38,342 nucleotides of DNA from a virus, in IMG/VR virus record IMGVR_UViG_3300010413_000086, positions 1 through 38,342 of that record; one strand, given 5' to 3'. Position 1 is the first letter of the stretch. Every line of letters begins with the position of its first letter. Both the position numbers and the translations under genes were made by a program. The notes below the pieces were generated by a model, which saw only the letters and a program-made list of their open reading frames with translations, was not told the origin of the DNA and did not search any database. Below are positions 27,527-35,828 of this stretch, piece by piece.

Positions 27527-28089
27527 TGTTATTGATAGCGCAGCCTAAAAGCGCCAGCACGTCTTTGATGTGGTCATTATCAGAAATAATGAAAGTGCCG
27601 ATGAAAAACGGGACTAATAGAAAACAAAGTGATATAAATTGTCCAGGATACGATCAATTACAAATCTATCACGGAACTATGGTCAAACGTAGTTACAAAT
27701 ATCTCAAAGAATACATTACAAATAACGTGCTATATAAGGAACATATCTTGCCGGTGCCTGAACATTTAAAAAGTATTGATGATATCGGGAAGCCGGTTGT
27801 TGTTCTTTTGCGTGATCCGAAAGAATGTATAGAAAGTTATAAAAGAGTATTAAGCGTTATTTATGACAAAAAGATAGATTATGATGAAATGGAAAAGGAG
27901 TTATACCAATTTAACGAAACCTATTCGCAATTGACTAATAACAATATTTATATGATAATAGATTATAGGGAAATAGTAGACGATTTTATAAATACAATTA
28001 AAAAAGTATTGTTACATTACGGAAAAGATATACCTAATGATGTAGAACGTTATAGACTGCAAAAGAGAAATTATACGTGGTCTAAGTGA
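27526..28089 (+). CDS. Sulfotransferase-like protein 2
   Basis: The 187-residue product mirrors the upstream paralogue: MLLIAQPKSASTSLMWSLSE as PAPS loop; KPVVVLLRDPKECIESYKRV as 3'-PB (R-D-P-x5-S, closer to consensus than copy 1); and IDYREIVDDFINTIKKVLLH. Shared framework LYKEHILPVPEHL and FKEHILPTDRHL confirms duplication. The sequences have diverged well beyond recent duplication, so they probably act on different positions or acceptors. It is the last gene of the carbohydrate cassette, overlapping the head-tail gene by four bases. Confidence 0.82.
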   Translation: MLLIAQPKSASTSLMWSLSEIMKVPMKNGTNRKQSDINCPGYDQLQIYHGTMVKRSYKYLKEYITNNVLYKEHILPVPEHLKSIDDIGKPVVVLLRDPKECIESYKRVLSVIYDKKIDYDEMEKELYQFNETYSQLTNNNIYMIIDYREIVDDFINTIKKVLLHYGKDIPNDVERYRLQKRNYTWSK

Positions 28090-28412
28090 TTGAAGATTAT
28101 CTGACTGATACCATAGACATTATAACACGACTCTATGATAAATGGGGCGCTTTAATTAGCACAAACACACAATCTAATGTGAAAGCGCGTATTGAAGATC
28201 AAAACAAAATGGTTAGAAATCAAGAAGGAAAAGAAGTGGCCGGGAAAGGGCCGATATTCATAATAGATTCTGCTGCAGTTGAATATGAAAGCGTTATCAA
28301 GCTAAAAACAATAAACGGCGTGGCGACAATAGAACCGGATAAAGAATATCCGCTTAAAAGCATAGAGCAATCACATGGCTTTGAAGGCTCACACTGGGAG
28401 GTCTATATATAA
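28086..28412 (+). CDS. Head-tail joining / head closure protein candidate
   Basis: The 108-residue product begins with GTG and reads IEDYLTDTIDIITRLYDKWG, with NVKARIEDQNKMVRNQEGKE in the middle. The VKARIE-x-x-N-x-x-V-x-x-x-x-G element is typical of small head closure/adaptor proteins preceding tail completion genes. The ribosome binding site is poor, so translation is likely coupled to the upstream stop. Structural gene order resumes here after the cassette. Confidence 0.65.
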   Translation: MIEDYLTDTIDIITRLYDKWGALISTNTQSNVKARIEDQNKMVRNQEGKEVAGKGPIFIIDSAAVEYESVIKLKTINGVATIEPDKEYPLKSIEQSHGFEGSHWEVYI

Positions 28413-28891
28413 TGGGCTTGAAGATTAAAAATACATTAACGAAAGGATTTCAGAAATATTTTAAAATCGCAGGCGTGACCAATAAAGAACCGGAAGGCGC
28501 GAATCTAAAAGCACAGGTTGCGGTAGGTTTGCAGTTGTTGAACTGGATAGTAAATGGGTCGGCAAAAGAAAGCGTTGTCCCACCTATCAAAGACGGCATT
28601 TTAAGAGGATCGGGAAGCGTGTTTGTCGGCGATAAGTTTTTTGGTGATACTAAAGGTTTCTACGGACAAGGCAATCCGAATAAATCATATTCGGGAAGAC
28701 CTAATACTGTAACTGTCGGATTTAATACGGCCTACGCTGCGCGAATGCATGAAGGAACCTGGACGCCGGGGCCGACAAGCGCACAATCCGGTAATGTAGG
28801 CAATAAGTTTATTGAGCAACACTTAAAAGCAGACGGTAAAGACTTGATGGAAGTTTACGCAAAAGTTTTCAAAGGTGCTACAGGCGGATGA
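28412..28891 (+). CDS. HK97 gp10-like tail completion protein
   Basis: The 159-residue product has DGILRGSGSVFVGDKFFGDT and NTVTVGFNTAYAARMHEGTW, then GNVGNKFIEQHLKADGKDLM. The LRGSGSV, VGF-x-T-x-YA-x-x-x-HEG and KF-EQ elements match HK97 gp10-type proteins, which join heads to tails. GGGAGGT precedes the ATG. It overlaps the next gene by four bases. Size is normal. Confidence 0.75.
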   Translation: MGLKIKNTLTKGFQKYFKIAGVTNKEPEGANLKAQVAVGLQLLNWIVNGSAKESVVPPIKDGILRGSGSVFVGDKFFGDTKGFYGQGNPNKSYSGRPNTVTVGFNTAYAARMHEGTWTPGPTSAQSGNVGNKFIEQHLKADGKDLMEVYAKVFKGATGG

Positions 28892-29298
28892 TTTATAATT
28901 TGGCTGAATACATTATGACCGAAAAGCCCGCAGAAACACTTTATGTAAATGAAAGACGTTCCATATCCGGGGCGACAGTTCCAGATAGATGTTTACTATT
29001 AAGAGAAACAGGCGGCCCGGAAGGTGCATGGTATCCGTATACTGATAAATCCGGTCAACTATTGGCAAGAGATAAGTCAACTCCTGCGGCGCGAAAACTC
29101 ATATGGGATATATATACATTGATACAAGGGAAATTTGGTTTAATATTGCCCGCTGTCACAGTAGGCGGTGTAGTATATCCGGCGATTCAAACAGCACAAT
29201 TGTCATTTATTCAACAGCCTTTTTGTCTGGGGGATGATGGCGAAGGTAGAACGGAATTCACGGCGAATTTCAAGATAATTTATGTGAGGAGTACATAA
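28888..29298 (+). CDS. Tail terminator-like protein
   Basis: The 136-residue product (YVNERRSISGATVPDRCLLL, later LIWDIYTLIQGKF) is alpha/beta and fits the minor capsid/tail terminator family, which caps the tail tube. It directly precedes the major tail protein gene, the usual position. The start overlaps the previous stop (ATGA) and its own end overlaps the next ATG. The call relies on position as much as sequence. Confidence 0.6.
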   Translation: MIYNLAEYIMTEKPAETLYVNERRSISGATVPDRCLLLRETGGPEGAWYPYTDKSGQLLARDKSTPAARKLIWDIYTLIQGKFGLILPAVTVGGVVYPAIQTAQLSFIQQPFCLGDDGEGRTEFTANFKIIYVRST

Positions 29299-29846
29299 TG
29301 GCCGTAAACCCGCCTATTGGCAATAATTTTATTGAGGGGCCGCTAGGTGTAGTGCTGTTAACATTCAACGGGATTGATTTGGGAAAAACCACCGATGAAA
29401 CGTCGATTGAATGGATAGAAGATATTAAAGATATCATGTACGCGCAGGACGGCACACAGCCTTATGATAAAATACCTACAGGCCAAGCCTACCAGGTGAC
29501 AACTAAAATGGGTCAACCTACGTGGCGGCGCTTGCAACAGGTATTACGCGGTCTTACGGTTTCCGCCGATGGCAATAGCGCGGCCCTGGGCCGTGATATT
29601 TACAGAAGCGGAAGAGACAACTTTTCGCATCCGCTTGTAATCAGGCGTGCGGATAGTAACGGAAATCCGTCAACGAATGCTTTGTTTAGATTATATTTTT
29701 ACAAGGCATTTCCGATGGTGACCGGCCCGATTGGGGCTTTCGGCCCCGATACACAGCGGGAAGTAGAAGTCAATTTTTATTGCTTCTATGATGAAACAAA
29801 TGAGGCTTTCGGCTATGCCGGTATAGCTTCAAGTGTAGGACTTTAG
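29298..29846 (+). CDS. Major tail protein candidate
   Basis: The 182-residue product starts AVNPPIGNNFIEGPLGVVLL and is strand-rich, with TDETSIEWIEDIKDIMYAQD and PYDKIPTGQAYQVTTKMGQP. This is a pattern common to siphovirus tail tube proteins: N-terminal beta sandwich, then a loop, then strands. GAGGAG precedes the ATG. It sits between terminator and chaperone genes, the expected position. No Ig-like C-terminal domain is visible. Confidence 0.75.
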   Translation: MAVNPPIGNNFIEGPLGVVLLTFNGIDLGKTTDETSIEWIEDIKDIMYAQDGTQPYDKIPTGQAYQVTTKMGQPTWRRLQQVLRGLTVSADGNSAALGRDIYRSGRDNFSHPLVIRRADSNGNPSTNALFRLYFYKAFPMVTGPIGAFGPDTQREVEVNFYCFYDETNEAFGYAGIASSVGL

Positions 29847-29858
29847 GAGGTAGACTAA

Positions 29859-30146
29859 ATGGCTGAAAATGAAAAATCAATTGTAAACCCACCGCCAATT
29901 GCATGTACGATTGAAGACCTTAGCGGTAATAAAATAAGAATAGAAGGCAAGAGAATTACCAAGAAAAATATGAAAGAATATTTTGAAATGGTGGAAAAAT
30001 CTGAGCAGTTGCCGATTGAGGAAAAACTAATCAATCAAATGGCATGGGTTTACGGCGGTATGCCTGAAGACTATGAAAATTATGATATTCGAGTTTTACG
30101 GGCTGCCCTTTTTCATTTCGCCGAAAGCATACAAAACCCTATATAG
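29859..30146 (+). CDS. Tail assembly chaperone (short form, gpG-like)
   Basis: The 95-residue product (NKIRIEGKRITKKNMKEYFE, then INQMAWVYGGMPEDYENYDI) is charged and helical. It occupies the lambda gpG position, between the major tail protein and tape measure genes. It ends at TAG 30144-30146 immediately after the AAACCCT slip site. The longer frameshift product is annotated separately. These proteins bind the tape measure protein and recruit tail tube subunits. AGGAGG precedes the ATG. Confidence 0.85.
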   Translation: MAENEKSIVNPPPIACTIEDLSGNKIRIEGKRITKKNMKEYFEMVEKSEQLPIEEKLINQMAWVYGGMPEDYENYDIRVLRAALFHFAESIQNPI

Positions 30147-30481
30147 ACGGCGGGTACCTAGACAGTACCCTCCGTCTTATTAAATGGGGGTTTAGGTTAG
30201 ATGAAATCGAACGAATTGACCAGGATTACGATAGCAGGCTGTTGCCCGCAATATACAAAAGAATTGACAAGCTTGAGAAGATACAAAAGATACAGGACAA
30301 GCTTGATCTTGCGGAAATTATCAATATTGCCTACGTTGGGTCAAAGCCAGACAAGCGTAAATCGAATATCAGAAATCTCAGAAGATGGAGAAGCCAATTG
30401 ATAAACGAAGCTTGCAAGCTGTTAAAATTAAAGCAGAATACAATATGGGATAGTTTTAAAAAGAAATCTAGGGTGTTGTAA
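29859..30481 (+). CDS. Tail assembly chaperone frameshift fusion (gpGT-like)
   Basis: A -1 shift at AAACCCT (30134-30140) joins the first 94 residues of the short form to 113 residues in the -1 frame. That second frame is open from about 30086 to the stop at 30479-30481, giving a predicted 207-residue product. The extension starts YIDGGYLDSTLRLIKWGFRL and ends in a basic helical region (SNIRNLRRWRSQLINEACKL). The extension has no start codon with a good binding site. This is the standard arrangement of lambda gpG/gpGT. Confidence 0.85.
30134..30176 (+). promoter_or_regulatory. Programmed -1 frameshift signal
   Basis: Slip heptamer A AAC CCT (30134-30140, X XXY YYZ in the zero frame) is followed by a five-base spacer. 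A strong hairpin follows: GACGG/CCGTC (30146-30150 with 30172-30176), a C-T mismatch, and GGGTAC/GTACCC (30152-30157 with 30165-30170) around a seven-base loop. The zero-frame stop TAG is within the spacer/hairpin edge. Confidence 0.9.
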
Positions 30482-32943
30482 TGGCGTTTGATGCTGGCGC
30501 AGTTGTAGGCCATGTTGACTTAAAAACCGGCGATTTTGTAATAAATGCAAATAAGGTTATGAGCGCGTCAGGCGGTATGACTAAAAGCATGGTCGGCGCT
30601 CAGATACAATTTGCATTACTCGAAAAAGCAATTCAAAGTGTCAGTAACTTTTTAAAGGGTTCGGTTAATAAGTTCATCGAGCAAGAAAAAGTTGAGGCGC
30701 AACTGGCGCAGACTTTAAAAAGTACCAGTTATGCCGCGGGGCTGACAAGCAAAGAATTAAAAGACATGGCGACATCCATGCAAGGGCTGACAACCTACGG
30801 GGATGAAGCCGTAATAAGCGCCGAAAATCTTTTGTTGACATTTACCAATATCGGGAAGGATGTATTCCCGGATGCGCTGGAAACCGTGCTTGATATGTCA
30901 ACTGCCCTGGGGCAGGATTTAAAATCAAGCTCTATCCAATTAGGAAAAGCTTTACAAGATCCAATTTTAGGTGTTACGGCGTTACGGCGAGTAGGCGTTA
31001 ATTTTAATGAAGCACAGGCAGAGACTATTAAAAACATGGTCAAAGTCGGTAAAACTGCCGAAGCACAAGCCTATATATTAAAAGAATTAAAAACAGAGTT
31101 TGGCGGATCGGCAAAGGCGGCCCGTGATACATTCGGCGGATCGTTAAAGGCGCTTGAAAACAATCTGGGAGACATGCAGGAAAAAATAGGTGCTGCGATA
31201 ATACCGATTCTGCATGATATGACAAAGGCAATAATGCCTGTTGTAGATTTCGTCAAAGGTCTTGATAAAAGCACTATTCAATTGGCGCTTGGATTCGGCG
31301 CGGCTATAGTTGCCATTTTTGGCGCGGTTAAGGCGTTTCAAAAACTGTCTGCGGCATTTTCTGCCGGAATCAGTCCGTTGCAAGGCGTGCTGTTAGCGGT
31401 AGCCGCTATAGGAACAGCTATAGCCATTGCAAATCAGGCGTTTCTCGAATCAAAAGTAATACACCAAAAATTGGCCGAACAATATGAAAAAGAATATGAT
31501 GCTATTGACGGCCAAGTACAAAGATATAAAGAACTAAAGAACGCGCAGACTTTAACAGGAGCGCAAAAAGCCGAACTTGCTAAAGTAGAAGATGACCTAC
31601 AAAAACAATTAGGCGAAACGTCACTTTTCCTTGACCAGCAATCCGGCAAATGGACGGTAAATGCAAATGCGGTTCAGAATTATAAAAAAGAACGGCTTGA
31701 TTTAATGATCCGCGAATTGAAAGCACAAGAGATAGTCGCTAAGGCAGACGTGCAATGGGCTAAAGAGCGAGAGGCATGGTTTAAGCGCGGCGAAGCTGAA
31801 ATGAAGCGTTTTGGCATGAAAAGCACCGAGACAACCTTGCAATGGATTAGATACGGTCTTGATGTTATAAGCATAGACAAGGCGAGACTATTTACAATAC
31901 AAGAAGTAGGCAAAACACAAGACGATTTGGCAAATACTCAGGGCCAATTGAATGCCTTGCAAAAAGATGGCGTAACAGGATTGAAGCAATACAGAAGTGA
32001 AACTGAAAAAAATAATAGCGAATTGAAGGGAATGGCTGGAAATGTAAAAACATTAACAGGGGCGGAAGAGGAAAGACAGAAAAAACTAGAAGCCATGCGC
32101 GAATTGCAAAAGGATTTACTTGGCGAAACATTAGAAGGTCACGAGCAAGAAATATTTGAACTACAACGCAAACGCGAAATGTATGAGAAGGAATACGGGA
32201 AACAGGCTTTTATTACCGAATGGTATAATAAAAGAATGGCTGAAATCAATAAAAAGTATGCGGAAGATGCTAAAAGAGCATGGGCCGATGCTATTGAAGA
32301 TATAGTATCGACAATTGAGGATATTATAAGTCCGGTACAGCAAGCGTGGGGCGCTATTTCTGGCGTTTGGCAACAAGCTTTAAAAAATGAAGAAATAGCA
32401 ATGGAGAATGAATATACCAAACGCAAAGAGCGCATAGAAAATAGCGTCAAAGATGAAGATGAAAAAACAAAACAACTTGAGGCCCTGGACAAAGAGTACG
32501 CTGATAAACGGGCCGAATTACAGAAAAAGCAATGGGTGGCGCAACAGGCCGGGGCAATAACGACTGCCATAATGAATACGGCACAGGGCGTCACTTCTGC
32601 GTTGGCAGTCTTTCCGCCTTGGCTTGGTATTGCTTTGGCGGCTACGGTTGGCGCTTTGGGTGCCGCACAGGTCGCTTTGATAGCTTCACAACCTATGCCT
32701 GAATTTGCGGCTGGCGGCATGGCAAGCCCTGGGCTGGCATTAGTCGGTGAACGCGGGCCGGAGTTGGTTAACTTCGATAGATCGGCAAGAGTATATAATA
32801 ATGCCGATACGGAAAAGATATTATCCGCAGGAATGACTATGAATAATAATTTCTATGGAGATATGAGAACAGATATTGATATGTCGAGATTGTTACAATT
32901 AAGCGGTGCCAGATATAGGTCAACATTGAGGTTTGCGTCATGA
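30481..32943 (+). CDS. Tape measure protein
   Basis: The 820-residue product is the longest in the window. Its N-terminal part is alpha-helical and coiled coil. A membrane-like/hydrophobic segment lies near residues 275-310 (GFGAAIVAIFGAVKAFQKLS and GVLLAVAAIGTAIAIA), then a long charged coiled coil, another hydrophobic segment (AITTAIMNTAQGVTSALAVF), and the common tail-end signature GERGPELVNFDRSARVYNN near the C-terminus. Tape measures set tail length and enter the host membrane during DNA injection. The start follows AGGGTG. Confidence 0.93.
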   Translation: MAFDAGAVVGHVDLKTGDFVINANKVMSASGGMTKSMVGAQIQFALLEKAIQSVSNFLKGSVNKFIEQEKVEAQLAQTLKSTSYAAGLTSKELKDMATSMQGLTTYGDEAVISAENLLLTFTNIGKDVFPDALETVLDMSTALGQDLKSSSIQLGKALQDPILGVTALRRVGVNFNEAQAETIKNMVKVGKTAEAQAYILKELKTEFGGSAKAARDTFGGSLKALENNLGDMQEKIGAAIIPILHDMTKAIMPVVDFVKGLDKSTIQLALGFGAAIVAIFGAVKAFQKLSAAFSAGISPLQGVLLAVAAIGTAIAIANQAFLESKVIHQKLAEQYEKEYDAIDGQVQRYKELKNAQTLTGAQKAELAKVEDDLQKQLGETSLFLDQQSGKWTVNANAVQNYKKERLDLMIRELKAQEIVAKADVQWAKEREAWFKRGEAEMKRFGMKSTETTLQWIRYGLDVISIDKARLFTIQEVGKTQDDLANTQGQLNALQKDGVTGLKQYRSETEKNNSELKGMAGNVKTLTGAEEERQKKLEAMRELQKDLLGETLEGHEQEIFELQRKREMYEKEYGKQAFITEWYNKRMAEINKKYAEDAKRAWADAIEDIVSTIEDIISPVQQAWGAISGVWQQALKNEEIAMENEYTKRKERIENSVKDEDEKTKQLEALDKEYADKRAELQKKQWVAQQAGAITTAIMNTAQGVTSALAVFPPWLGIALAATVGALGAAQVALIASQPMPEFAAGGMASPGLALVGERGPELVNFDRSARVYNNADTEKILSAGMTMNNNFYGDMRTDIDMSRLLQLSGARYRSTLRFAS

Positions 32944-33722
32944 GCGTACCGTATATATGGTTAGTTAATCAAGCCGGAGATGTATATCAGTTTCCGCCAG
33001 ATTTCTTCATAAAAGATGACGGATGGAGTATGATATCAAATGTTCAGCATCCGGCATACGGAATGGGCGGCCGCGATTTAGGAGACGATCATCTTGAACA
33101 TAGGACTATTTTACTTGAGGGTGCGGTCAGGGCTGATACGTTAGGCGCACAGGAAACGAAAATCCGCTCCATGCAGAAAGCCTTAATATCAGGCGGCAAG
33201 CTGTATGTTTCCGATGATCCGGTAACAAGATTCATCATGGTATCAAATCCGAAAGTAGATTCTCAATATATCGGAGAATACCGTAATGAAAAAATAGTCA
33301 ACGTATCATTTTTGGCGCTCGATCCATTTTGGCAAGCAGACGTTGAGACAGTCAGTGAACATATATTAACAGTTACCGGCCCGACAACGATAGTTTCTTT
33401 TAGCGTCGATAATCGAGGAAGTGACTCGATTGTATATCCGTTATTTCTCATAGAGGCCGATCAAGGCGAGGATATTCCAGGATTGAGGCTAACCAATTTC
33501 AACGATGGCGGCATGAGTTTAGAATATAATGATCCGACTTTCAGACAGGGAGATTATCTTGAAATAGATTCATACTACGGTACGGTCAAGAAAAACGGAA
33601 ATGACAGTTTTCTGTATTTTACAAAAGCCAATTTTCTAAGATTGCAGCCAATGATAAATAACTTTGAATATGAAGGCGCGTCATGTACATTATCCGTAAT
33701 CTTTAGGAAAGTATATTTATGA
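32940..33722 (+). CDS. Distal tail protein (Dit-like)
   Basis: The 260-residue product has an N-terminal beta domain (EHRTILLEGAVRADTLGAQE, and then IRSMQKALISGGKLYVSDDP) and NVSFLALDPFWQAD, a pattern typical of Dit proteins, where an ADPF/FWQ-like element closes the N-terminal ring domain. It follows the tape measure gene, the normal Dit position, with a four-base overlap. Dit forms the hexameric hub connecting tail tube to baseplate. Confidence 0.8.
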   Translation: MSVPYIWLVNQAGDVYQFPPDFFIKDDGWSMISNVQHPAYGMGGRDLGDDHLEHRTILLEGAVRADTLGAQETKIRSMQKALISGGKLYVSDDPVTRFIMVSNPKVDSQYIGEYRNEKIVNVSFLALDPFWQADVETVSEHILTVTGPTTIVSFSVDNRGSDSIVYPLFLIEADQGEDIPGLRLTNFNDGGMSLEYNDPTFRQGDYLEIDSYYGTVKKNGNDSFLYFTKANFLRLQPMINNFEYEGASCTLSVIFRKVYL

Positions 33723-34948
33723 GTTATGTATACGGTTCTAGAGATTATGGACAAGGTTTTTATGGCGGACGTGATGAATGGAAGCATGATCTATTCAGGG
33801 GCGCGTTAATAGATGTATATGACCCTACCGGGGCGATAAAAGGCGCATATCAAACAGGAAGCGGAAATCTACTTTCGGTAACATTTTCTCATGATGATAA
33901 TGGATGCAAAGATTTCATGCTATCATTTTCCACATACGCAAATATAGATAAAGGTGATAGAGTATTAATTAGACTGTTTGACGGTGATGCATATTTCTTT
34001 AGGGGCGTTGTCCGTTTTATCCCCATAGATGGATCGACAAAGAATGAGTATATTTATGGCGGTTTTGGGTATGCCGAATATTTTAGCCGCATGAATACGG
34101 AAGAGTTAAACTATGTAGGCGATACGGTAGAGGATATATTATATGATTTGATTGACAATGTAATAACCGTCAAATCGCCTATAAATAGAAATGATGCTAA
34201 AATACAATTTGCCAGTGAAATTACAGTGACGGAAGTCACGTGGCATTATATACAAGTCAAAGAGGCGTTAAAACAATTACAGGATATAATGAATTCAGAC
34301 GGCAATGATTATATTTATGGCGTCGATTCTTTTGGAGATTTCTTTTTTAAGCCGCGTGATACAGAAGTAAAGAAAACTCTTGTGGTAAGCAAACGCGGGC
34401 GCGATACGATAGACGGATATGAACCGGAAGACAGCTACGAGGCTAAATCAAAACTATTCGTATTAAAAAAAGATGGTACATTTTATGGCACATATGTCAG
34501 CACAGAGGACATAGACATTTTTGAAGAAAAACTCACGGCCCCGGATATTGACGATAACGACATTGATAATTGGGCGAACGGCCAGCTTTTAATAAAAGAA
34601 CAAGAAACGCGGCAAGCAAGCATTAGATGGCGTATTGAAAGAATAAATCCGACAGCATTATTTTGTGATGGATACTTGCGTATCATATCACAGATACCGC
34701 CTAATAACCTTAATTTAGGCAATTCATATTTCGGGCGCGGTTTATTCGGTGCTGGATTGTTTGGTGGTAATCAATATGACGGTAAGTTGGTTGATGATAC
34801 GTTGAAAATAAAGTCAATAGCGTATACAATAAGCGGACAGGAAGCAATGCGCGATATACAGTTAGGCGCTATTCCTGTCAGGCTAGATCGTGAAATGCTT
34901 GAAATACATGAGGACGTATCAAGTTTGCGCGTGAGTTTGGGGAGGTAA
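33719..34948 (+). CDS. Tail hub / tip protein (Tal- or gp37-like)
   Basis: The 409-residue product has an N-terminal beta region (IDVYDPTGAIKGAYQTGSGN, SVTFSHDDNGCKDFMLSF), GDRVLIRLFDGDAYFFRGVV, and a helical middle (VGDTVEDILYDLIDNVITVK). It ends in small strands and LDREMLEIHEDVSSLRVSLG. The duplicated barrel plus VEDIL element is common in baseplate hub/tail-associated proteins. It follows Dit with a four-base overlap. No peptidase domain is visible. Confidence 0.7.
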   Translation: MSYVYGSRDYGQGFYGGRDEWKHDLFRGALIDVYDPTGAIKGAYQTGSGNLLSVTFSHDDNGCKDFMLSFSTYANIDKGDRVLIRLFDGDAYFFRGVVRFIPIDGSTKNEYIYGGFGYAEYFSRMNTEELNYVGDTVEDILYDLIDNVITVKSPINRNDAKIQFASEITVTEVTWHYIQVKEALKQLQDIMNSDGNDYIYGVDSFGDFFFKPRDTEVKKTLVVSKRGRDTIDGYEPEDSYEAKSKLFVLKKDGTFYGTYVSTEDIDIFEEKLTAPDIDDNDIDNWANGQLLIKEQETRQASIRWRIERINPTALFCDGYLRIISQIPPNNLNLGNSYFGRGLFGAGLFGGNQYDGKLVDDTLKIKSIAYTISGQEAMRDIQLGAIPVRLDREMLEIHEDVSSLRVSLGR

Positions 34949-34949
34949 A

Positions 34950-35828
34950 ATGTCATTTTTGAGAGAACCTATAATCGGCGGGGATGATAATACCTGGGGG
35001 ACGTATTTACTCGCACAATTTCAAGCAACATTAGGCGATTTATCTTGTAAGCTAGAAAATGTTGGCGGAACTTTATATATCAATCCTGGACATTTTGGAA
35101 TAGACGATGGAACTAATAGAGGTATTGTCACTGTACCAGCGGCGGAATCTATAAGTTTGGCTGGTACTTCTAATGAAACATGGATTGCTATTGAATGCGC
35201 GGTATCAGGCACGGCCCACACTTTCACAGCGACAGATATCGCGGGAGCGACCGATCCAACTTTACTACCGACAGATTTTAGGAATTCATATGATGGTGAA
35301 AAAGGCGGATTCTATATAACCAATAATAAACGCTGTATTGGCTTAGTCTGGAAAAATGCAGGCGGAGTATTACTTGCGGTTATCAATACAGTTGGTGGCC
35401 GTGAAGAGTGGTGGGCGTCACAGATCGGCTTGCATACCGGAACAATCCATGAACAATCAGGGCCGGGAAAAGGTTTCGTTATAGAAATAGGTAATTGGAA
35501 TATGAATGTTACTGGCGGAGGGTCTGCGTCTGTCACTGTAACAAATTATTTCGGTGTATTCTATGCGGCATTACAAAGAATGAATGCAATCGTTAGACCA
35601 GACTCAGGGGCGCTTGGCGCAGGCGTGGATATAGCTGGTGAATTGATGCGTTTTGGAAACAATGCAGATCCAAATTTGCTTTCTGGAGGATGGACTGGTA
35701 TTGGAATAAATGCCGGTAATACTTTTACAACATTATACATTAGAACTGGTGGATATTATGATAGTGCAAATTTTAATGATCCGGCATACAATCGAGGATG
35801 GGTAACTATACATATGAGGGATTTTTAA
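34950..35828 (+). CDS. Tail fibre-like protein 1
   Basis: The 292-residue product has an N-terminal helical anchor followed by LYINPGHFGIDDGTNRGIVT, then DIAGATDPTLLPTDFR and EKGGFYITNNKRCIGLVWKN. These elements recur in the next gene, so this is the first of two tandem paralogues. The C-terminal part (about residues 175-292) is strand-rich and unrelated, suggesting a receptor-facing domain. GGGGAGG precedes the ATG. The role of attachment or decoration is inferred from position after the hub. Confidence 0.7.
   Translation: MSFLREPIIGGDDNTWGTYLLAQFQATLGDLSCKLENVGGTLYINPGHFGIDDGTNRGIVTVPAAESISLAGTSNETWIAIECAVSGTAHTFTATDIAGATDPTLLPTDFRNSYDGEKGGFYITNNKRCIGLVWKNAGGVLLAVINTVGGREEWWASQIGLHTGTIHEQSGPGKGFVIEIGNWNMNVTGGGSASVTVTNYFGVFYAALQRMNAIVRPDSGALGAGVDIAGELMRFGNNADPNLLSGGWTGIGINAGNTFTTLYIRTGGYYDSANFNDPAYNRGWVTIHMRDF

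Noticed and set aside
32139-32720. Minus-strand open frame of 193 codons opposite the tape measure gene
   Set aside because: It is an antisense shadow of a long coding region, Ser/Ala/Cys-rich with no ribosome binding site. No minus-strand gene is supported anywhere in the window.
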